A DNA stretch of 64,000 bases from Branchiostoma belcheri (Eukaryota > Chordata > Leptocardii > Amphioxiformes > Branchiostomatidae): positions 1,165,515 through 1,229,514 of the forward strand of contig NW_017803046.1 of the NCBI RefSeq assembly GCF_001625305.1, in the 5' to 3' direction. This document shows positions 52,801 through 61,800 of the stretch, piece by piece. The notes beneath the pieces were generated by a model. The model saw only the letters and a list, made by a program, of their open reading frames with translations. It was not told where the DNA came from and did no database searches. How positions within the stretch are numbered: the first letter of the stretch is position 1; each line of letters starts with the position of its first letter. A program made the position numbers and the translations under genes.

Positions 52801-55800
52801 ATACGGCGGCAACCCGGCGGTGAAAGATGCTAACAAATGAATTACGTGCCTTTGTGGTAAAAAGGGGCTCGCTCTCATGCCAGACGCGCTGCTTGTGCAT
52901 CTCAGGCAACGGCCTGCGATCTATCCTTCTCGTTAGCCATGGCCAGCCGTCAGCCAATCACCTACCCCCTTGGAGGGAAAGGTCACAGCCAATCACGTCT
53001 TAGCTTACCCTTGAGCGGTTACGTGATTGGCTGGCAACTTTCCTTACAACAACAGGGAGGGGAGTGTCCAAATAAAGCAGGAGAAGGGTGGATGGCAGAC
53101 CGGTACGCCGGGGCGATTGATTTAGATACTCTAGCGTAGGGCCTGACACGGGAGAATGGCAAAGAAAGATACTGAAATTGGCGTATGACCAGGAATGGAA
53201 AAGGGCATTAACTGTAAATGTACATCAGATCATTGTGAAAGTAAAACATATCAAAGACGTTTCTAGCTCTTTAAAAATGTCAGCATGGAAACCTTAAAAC
53301 ATACTAGAGTTAGATACAACATTCTTCCGGGGGAGTTAATATAACGATGCCTCTAGATCTCAGCCCGTTCCAATTACGCGATGACGTCTTGACCAAGCAA
53401 TGCATTTACAAGCTAGAGGTGACAGGGCAATGGGCAGCGCACACAGAGTGCTATTTTATTCAACTGTGGGCGTTATGTTCGAGCCAATGGTCCATTTTAC
53501 ATTCCCTTGGTCCGCTGTAATATCAAGGGTGCATGGTAAAAGCACTTTGGACGCCGACAAGCACATTTGAGTGCAATTTCGTTTGGGCAATGAAACCTGG
53601 CTTTTAGAGATCCTACCCGTAAAACGTATATACATCTTAGAAATGAACGGTGGGGCTGTGTCGTTCTGGCAGCACTTGTAATTTGTCTGGTCCACATTTC
53701 TCTGGCACAAATGAGCACGCAGTAAAGAACGCTAACATAAATCACATGCAATGCAGCTGTCTGTACAGTTCAAATTTTCCAAGTAGTCTATGACTTGCAC
53801 ATAAAATGCTGTGCATGATACCATCTGTAGAACTGTACCACCATGTTTTCTCCGGGAATCAGCATTCACCATATTTGTGAGACGCACGGTCAATCTAAGA
53901 CTTAAACTCCATTGCTACATTCCTTATATTTCAAGTTATCCACCCCTTCATAAAACGACAAAAGAGAGAGTGGGAATCTATCATATACCTGTGCTGATAA
54001 AGATATGCCAAGCATTCACGCGTCACTGTTGTATATTTGGTGCGAGTAACAGTCTGTACGCTGTAAAAGCTTTTAGGAGTCGCCACGTTATTAGACCTGT
54101 CTGCAATGTCCGTAATCTCCTGCGCGTGAGGGCCATGTGACCCTCGCGCGATAGTTTGGTAAAAAAAAATGTAGCTATTATTTCTGTCGGTACATGGAAG
54201 TTTGCAATTTCAGTTCAATTCCTTCTAGAATTATGATCCAAGGAAAACCGATTTTTGGAACGTCACTGGTATAATATGTCATATATATATTCTGACCAAC
54301 CCCATCAATAGGGGCTGTACTAATCGCCTCCATGGAGCTCCATAGAGGTGATTAGTACAGCCCCTTCTCCACCCCATTTCGACAGGTGACATCTGACGTC
54401 AGGAGCGGGCCGAAGGATCCGTGTAGTCTGTACTGCCAGAGTAGGTTAAGAGAAAGTTTATAAGCTCTGGTGTAAATGACCTGGTCCACATCATGTGTCA
54501 AATTGAATGTGTTCTCATTTCCGTTTTGTTCTACGTACAGGAATAGAAGAAATGATCAAGAGCTCGACAGGGCTCGGCGGATGCTCATCATACCGAAGGA
54601 CAACATCATTTTCTGCGGGGGGAGAATGCGACCTGGTCCGAGCATGGTGCTCCTTGACGAACGCTCCCGTGACTTGCCGCGGAGGGACTCCAACCTGTAT
54701 GTACACCAGCATTTTCGGTTTGAAGAAATGGGGTATTGAAACACGACAAAACACGACTTGTAACTTTACGTGCGGTTTTGGGTACTTTCCCGTTTGCTGT
54801 CCATTATTGAGAAATGTTATTATGAGCCACTGTGACAAAGTTTCCAACTAACTTGGTTGGTCGTTTCATCAGGCAGTGATATCAACAACGCTGCCAAGCG
54901 ACTTTCACATGTCAGGCAGTATGTTGTGGACGCTGTCATAAGGATTCATACAAATTTAACATAAGAAATCGTATGGCCTTATATACACATTAGGTCCTTG
55001 TATGAATAGTAAACTTCTTAGCACCTAGTCCAGGAGCTTTTCTTTATAAAAGACGGAGGAAATATCAGTTTTTGTTTTGACATATAGATCCCTGATGGAC
55101 GGACAGATCCAGTCCCAACAGTTCGCAGATACTGGGTACTGTAAAGTAGCAGATGAGGTAAGAGATCGAGCCAAATACTGCGTTAGGGTTGGAGATTTCC
55201 ATATATTTTCCATCGTAATGTTTTATTGAATCAAAGAAAATTGATTTGCGCAGCAATATTGATGTTGCTTGTCACCAGGTCTTGATACCTGGACACTTGT
55301 ATCGAAATATACCTTGTTTTTCTAGTTACATTTCCAAACCGATGTCCCACCCGGTAGTTTGTTTCACACTTCAAGCTCATGCCTCCCCCCTCGCCTAACT
55401 TCTGAGGCCATTTTGAGCCCGTGCTCTGTTGGGAATGGCCTAAATTGAAATATTGCTGTTAGCAATATATGTTGCTACCAAGATAGAGTTGTACAATAGA
55501 CTGTTTGAGATGTACTATTGCTGCTGTAGCTGTGTGAAATGCTGATCATGTTTTGTCTCTGATAATATTTTCTCCCAGGCGACAGGCAACACGCAGTGGC
55601 AGAGAGTTCGGATCAAGAAGACGTGCTACACCGGCGTGGTGCAGATCAGCGACCGGGAGATTGTTCTCGAGTTAAAAGAGGTAATCAAACCTTACATTAA
55701 ACACTGTGGTGTTGTGTCGCGTATTGTTTTTTGTGTCGTAGCCATCCAATTTATGTAGATAGCAAACCGTTAGTTTCAGCTTGAAAAGTTTCAAAATTTC

Positions 55801-58800
55801 TTTCCATCCACAGCCGTCTATTGCTTTTACGATTATTGGTGCTTAATAGATAATAAAGAATGTCCCCCTCCCAGCCCATGTACATGTAGGGTTTTTCTTC
55901 CCCACAGCTCTTGTAGGTAATTAGGATGTATACTACGAAACCGTTGACACTGGGTTATGACGATGATTGTGTTTTGTTGATGCAGATGAGAGACTTGAGC
56001 AACAGCCACGATCATCTGGTGAGGTTCGTAGGAGTGTGCAGGGAACACTTCGATAACCCCACCATGATCCTGACGGAATACTGTCCCAAAGGCAGCCTTA
56101 TGGTAAGGACTAAACTCGCAACATTACTGTTCATAAACTATGTGAGGACTGAACCACGTTGCCAGAGGAAACCATACCGCAAGCTGAAGTAGGATCAGAT
56201 TCCAATTTCAAAAACAGTGAAAAGGGAACTAAAAAATTAGAACACTTGCTGTACGAAGTATACGAGTATCTAGTAAAATTGCACAGTATTCAGTATTGAC
56301 AACCCTGTCGGAGAAGTTGATAAATGTTATATATATGTTATTGATTTTGAGTTATGTGATTAACATTAACTGTTCCTGCTAATGGTTGATGATTTAATGT
56401 ACTTCCCAGCCCACCTGAGACGAATGATTCAACATAATGTTAAACCATTTGCATGTTCTACCAGTCCTCCGAAAATTTTGGCTGATTTTTGTTTTCACAG
56501 GATGTCCTGCAGGACGAAAGAGTGAAGCTAGACTGGGTATTCCAGTGTAACCTCATGAACGACATCATCAAAGTACGCACACGTTCTTCACACATCAGAA
56601 CTTTGCTAACTTAATAACTCTTACAAGTCTAAATGTGCCGGCAGCAATCCTACGTGTAGATCTAGTTTCTCCAGTTTCCATTAGAGCATCTTTTCCGGCT
56701 TCTTGAACACGTAGCGTTCCATCCCCTAGCCTTGTGAAAGTGGAGTGTGATGTTGCGTTAGTGCACCCCTAATGGGTAGACCAGTAATCTGCGAATATGA
56801 CTACCATCATGGCAGCCTGCACCAAAGTTACTACATCAGCAACTTTGAGCACTGGTGGCACTGTACACCACTTTCACAACTGTCGCTACCCTTTCCCATC
56901 ACGCCTCCTGAGGCCAATTTTCTCCAGATCCTTGATTTATATTGTCGTTCTTCCCTAAGTAGTCACCAGCTATCCACTTTATCATTTTGCCATCATTTTG
57001 TTGCCATTCTTTTAAAAAAGCAGAATAATGACAGAAATGTTTTGCACTTGTTTCTTCCCCCAGGGCATGCGCCACATTCACAGCAGCAAGATGCGTTCCC
57101 ATGGTAACCTGACGTCATCAAACTGCCTGGTTGACGCCCGGTTTGCGGTAAAGATCGGCGACTTCGGGCTGCCGTCGTTCAGGGTTTCCCTGGGAGAAGG
57201 GATAGACTCTTCCGAGCCGTGCGAAGGCGAGATGACTCATGCCTTTTACGAAAGTGAGCTACTTCGTCGTTATTCACGTTGAATATTCTACGTATACAAT
57301 AGGATTTAACCAGGATTTAACAGCACAACAGGGAAATAGGACTGAGAGTTTGCCCTGATGAAGACCACAGAGTGGTCATTAAAAAGTCGGCACAGTATAT
57401 CTATATCGGTATAGCCAGTATAACCGTCCTTCGGCGTAACACATCAGATTCGAATATCTTAATATTAGTGTAGTAGTATAGTATATAGCTGTAAACTAAT
57501 AAAACTCTGTTGAGCGGACTTGATGACACTATTTACTTCACGGAAACCCCGTGCTTCAGGTGTAAGCTTCAGACATATAACTTTTGCACGCAATACAGTA
57601 GAACCCAAAATACTTGGCGAGAAAAGTAGGAGTTTCTGCGAGGCCACCTTGCCATACTACTAGATACGAAAACAGTTGAGTTCGACTTCTTTACCTTTTC
57701 TTCCACCTGTATTCTACTCCAGAGAAATTATGGTGTGCTCCAGAGCTGCTGCGACAAGAGAACCCGCCGAAGGAGGGGACACAGAAAGGAGACATCTACA
57801 GCTTCGGCATCATCATGCAGGAGATCATGCTGCGTGAGGGGCCTTTCTTCGTGAAAGAAGACGACTCGATGATGGCAAAATGTATGCTCGTATGTTTGTT
57901 TGCATGAACATTTGCATATTACATGTATCCACAGCAGATTTAGCTAATGATTTCAGGAAGTAATTGAGGTAAAATGGTACATTTATACAGAGCCAACACG
58001 TCGGCATAGAGCTAAAACATTGATTATTATGCACAGTTAAAAGATGGACCCAATACAGAAAACATTATGTTTTATGTACCTTTGTCTAATGTTAGCTACC
58101 AACACAGATGTAATTTCCTTTTAATCCCCGTATCTCATATATCTCCCCAATGTCTCTTTAGAGAATATTGGTCACGATGGCAGTCATGCCTACTGCCTAT
58201 GCCACAAGCTCGCCCTAGCTATAGGCCACCAAACACCAAAAGGAATCGTGTATATCAAGACCTTATGTTGTCATTGCCATGTTCACCCGCATTGCAGCCA
58301 AAGTAGAGCATGTCATGTTGAAGAAGTCGGACTCCAGAGGAAGACTGTTCCGCCCGACGCTGCCGACGCTGGACGACATGGAGGATATAGAGCTGGAGGA
58401 TGACATCCAGCCCGCCGTCAACTCGAACGCCAACGCCACCATCCCGGACCTGAGCCAGAACTCATCAAACTCACCCGCAAAAGACAAGGTGCTGAATCGT
58501 TCATGTACTGTAAAATAACACTAAAGTAAGGCAAAGATAAAAATATAGTTTTAGAGTTTGTTTTCACCAATTACTCATTTCTACAGCAACACATATATGA
58601 CCAATCATAGGCTAACCACGCACAGAATGAAGTAATCGATCTCGTCTTGCCTTGAATCAACCGCTAAGTGTTTACAGCTGTGAAAATGATGACAATACAG
58701 ATGAAATATGTTCATGTACATTGATCTGATCAAACAATAGTTTTTATAGGTCTATTACCACCCTTTCATGTCAGGCCCACCGCCTGTGTTTATCAAGCAT

Positions 58801-61800
58801 TGACTCTGGCGTACCGGCCCGCGATCAGTCTTTCTAGCTGCGTTGGTGACTGGTCAGTCGTCGACCAATCACGTTCTCCTCCTGATCTTAGAGGGGCCCC
58901 TGGGGAAACTACGAGCCAATCGCGTCACCTCTTGACCGTAGGCAGCGACGCTATTGGCTGATGACGACGGACCATAACGCTAACGCAGAGAAAAGTACAG
59001 TTCGCAGACCGGTACATCAGAGCGACTGGCCTAGCATGAGATGACGTGTGTGGCCATCAACTGTTTTACTGTTTTACAGTATACAAACACATTTCATCTG
59101 TATCATCTGCATCACCACTCATCTGTATGTTTTTTCGTCCCGATTGCCTCACACCACACAGGGTCCACATTCTCATTCCAAGGGCTCCGACACGGTACCG
59201 CTCGTTCCCCGTGATAAGGTTCGCCTGAATTCCGTCTGCAGTAACTGCAGTAGCCCTTAGCTAGTCCTCCCTAACATCGCATCCACTGTACACGATGTGT
59301 GTGTGTTTGCTCACACTAACACTAACACTAGATTTCTCTAACCAGCATAGACACCCTTGTGTGCTTCATAACATAGTAGTTTTAACTGTCCGTAACAGTA
59401 CAAAACTTCATTTGCTTCAAAGAGCTTCCTGTTTCTTCAAGAGGTGAAACGCTTGGTGATGGGTTGGGCAGCTCAACGTGAGCTCATACCAAAATTTAAG
59501 TGTTATGAGACTGTATTTAAAAGGGTGTTAAGGTGTGACTGGGATACTAAGAAGGTGCCTCGATGTTAAGACCGTATTTTCATGTCTTACTTCAGATGAA
59601 GGACAGAAGAAAAGAGATGATGAGCAGGTTCCTGGAGGAGGTTCAGCGCCTGATGTCGGAGTGTTGGCAGGAGGACCCCATCCAGAGACCCGACTTCAAC
59701 CATTTGTTCAGCCACGTGCGCAAGTTTCTTGGCAGGTAAAGCATTTCGCCAGTGCAACAACCTACTGGGTGGAGTGTTCGCTTTGCATTCGGGGGTGAGA
59801 CCAAAGACTTCTGAAATGGTACATACATTCTCTGTTTATCACATAACACTAAAGACAAGGAGTAAGGTAGTTGTAGCACACACCACGTCTACCAGTGGAC
59901 TACCCCCCCCCCCCAGTTGTACACGTAGTACTTGCACAACTGTGCAACCAATGGCTACAGAAACGAAGATCGAAAACCTGACTATACTGAAAACATGTGG
60001 GAAGCTTTGCCTTAACTGAATTAGTTCGCTAGAATTAGACTGTTTGCCTGTAGCGTTAGATAAAGTTGAAAAAGCTTTACCAGAAAAGTGTTGAATATAA
60101 TGAAAACAAGCTAGCCTTCTGGCAAATGCCACAGATATTAAATATAAGGAAATTAGACTATGACATTCTTTTAGAATCTAAATGTAAAAAGGCGAGCTGA
60201 GATAAGCATCATATTCAGCACACAGTATAGCGGCTAGGTTCACATTGACATCCCCTTTTACTCAACTCTGCTCAGGGACAAGACACTTGTGGACAACTTG
60301 CTGGGCAGAATGCAGAAGATTGTGAGTAACCTGGAGACCATCGTGGACAAACGGACGGAGGAGTTGCGAAAGGAGAAGGAGAAATCAGACATGCTACTCT
60401 ACAGGATGCTGCCGAGGTGAGCCGTGAACAATACTATGTATGATGTGGTTCTAGGTCGATTTTCTTCATCGACAAAACCTCATTCCTCCCTTCTGCAAGT
60501 ATATATCAATTTGTAACCTGGATGTGCAGTTCATTTTCTATTGTCAATCGTCAACAGTCAATAAATTGTTCTTTAACCAACAAGAGTATTTAACTATTTT
60601 GCAATCATGCAGTTCTATCGCGGATCAGTTGAAGTCTGCCCAGAAGGTCCAGGCAGAGAGGTTTGAATGTGTCACCATCTACTTCAGCGACATCGTCGGT
60701 TTTACCGCCTTGGTCCACAAGATGAAGCCCATGGAGGTAACAGACACAGAATTATATATATCGTTACTTGTTATTGTTTGAAGGGTCAAGCTCAGTGATC
60801 TTGGTATTGTTATAAGGGGCAACATTCCTTCGAACGGTGCCCGTCATATTATTTGTTTCTGTTCTGAACAGTTTTTAGCTCACTGTCTGCACTGAATAGC
60901 TGTCAAGGTCACTCTTTCGCGTTTCCTAGTTTACGTACACACAAAATTCCAAAGTCTTTTCACCCTTCACAATAAATTCTCAATAGACGAATATGTGATG
61001 CCGCTATTAGTTACTGAGACTGATAAGCTAATTGGAGATTGCGCATTGCGGTCTAAGGCCAAATTTGAGGGTCCTGACATGTATACAAAAAATTACCATG
61101 AGCTCAACACCTCACACTATAGACCACAATTCACTAGAACTGCACATGCGCACTTGGAACTGAAAACTGGCTTCTAAGGTCACATGCTGAATAATTTGCC
61201 CCTGATATATCACCTATGTATTTTTTTCTCCAGGTGGTCACTTTACTAGATGACTTGTACAAAATGTTCGACCAAATCATCGACGACTTCGACGTCTACA
61301 AGGTGGAGACTATCGGGGACGCCTACATGCTCGTGTCGGGCCTGCCGCGGAAAAACGGCAGCGAGCACGTCAAGGAGATCTCCCGGTCTGCCCTGGGGAT
61401 TCTCCGCGGAGTCGCCGGGTTCAAGATTCGGGGCAGACCGGAGGAGGTGCTGAAAATCCGCATTGGCATTCACTCGGGTGAGTTTACCAAAAGACGCGCG
61501 TTTAAGCAGCAAAATCACTACGGTTTTTGCCAATGCAAATTTATTGATTGCTATGCAGCATGGTAGCAAAGGATTTCAATATCATGAAACTGAGGGGGAT
61601 GTATTAGCTAACACAAGTGGAAAATGTTAACTATAGAGTGTTTGCACTCACGTGACTATGACGTACGTGCTGCCCGCCATGTTGGATGGTTAGATCTGGA
61701 AGCTGCTAGCTACACCTGAAAGTGTATAAATGATTGCAGTTACATAATAATGACATAAGTACACAGTCAACAAATATTTCATATGTATGAATAGGCGTAG

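Larger units (their letters stand above)
48712..54540 (+). other. Intron 9 (5,829 bp)
   Basis: No gene is seen. It holds an (AAAAC)n run at 52462-52495, the CCAAT-bearing palindromic element at about 52880-53150 and the hairpin at 54311-54364. Elsewhere nothing was recognised. Confidence 0.7.

Noticed and set aside
54697-54735. Exon 10 ending later, at the GT at 54701
   Set aside because: That end is phase 0 and would not join exon 11 in frame; the GTATGT at 54697 gives the phase-2 join DSNL-SLMDG.
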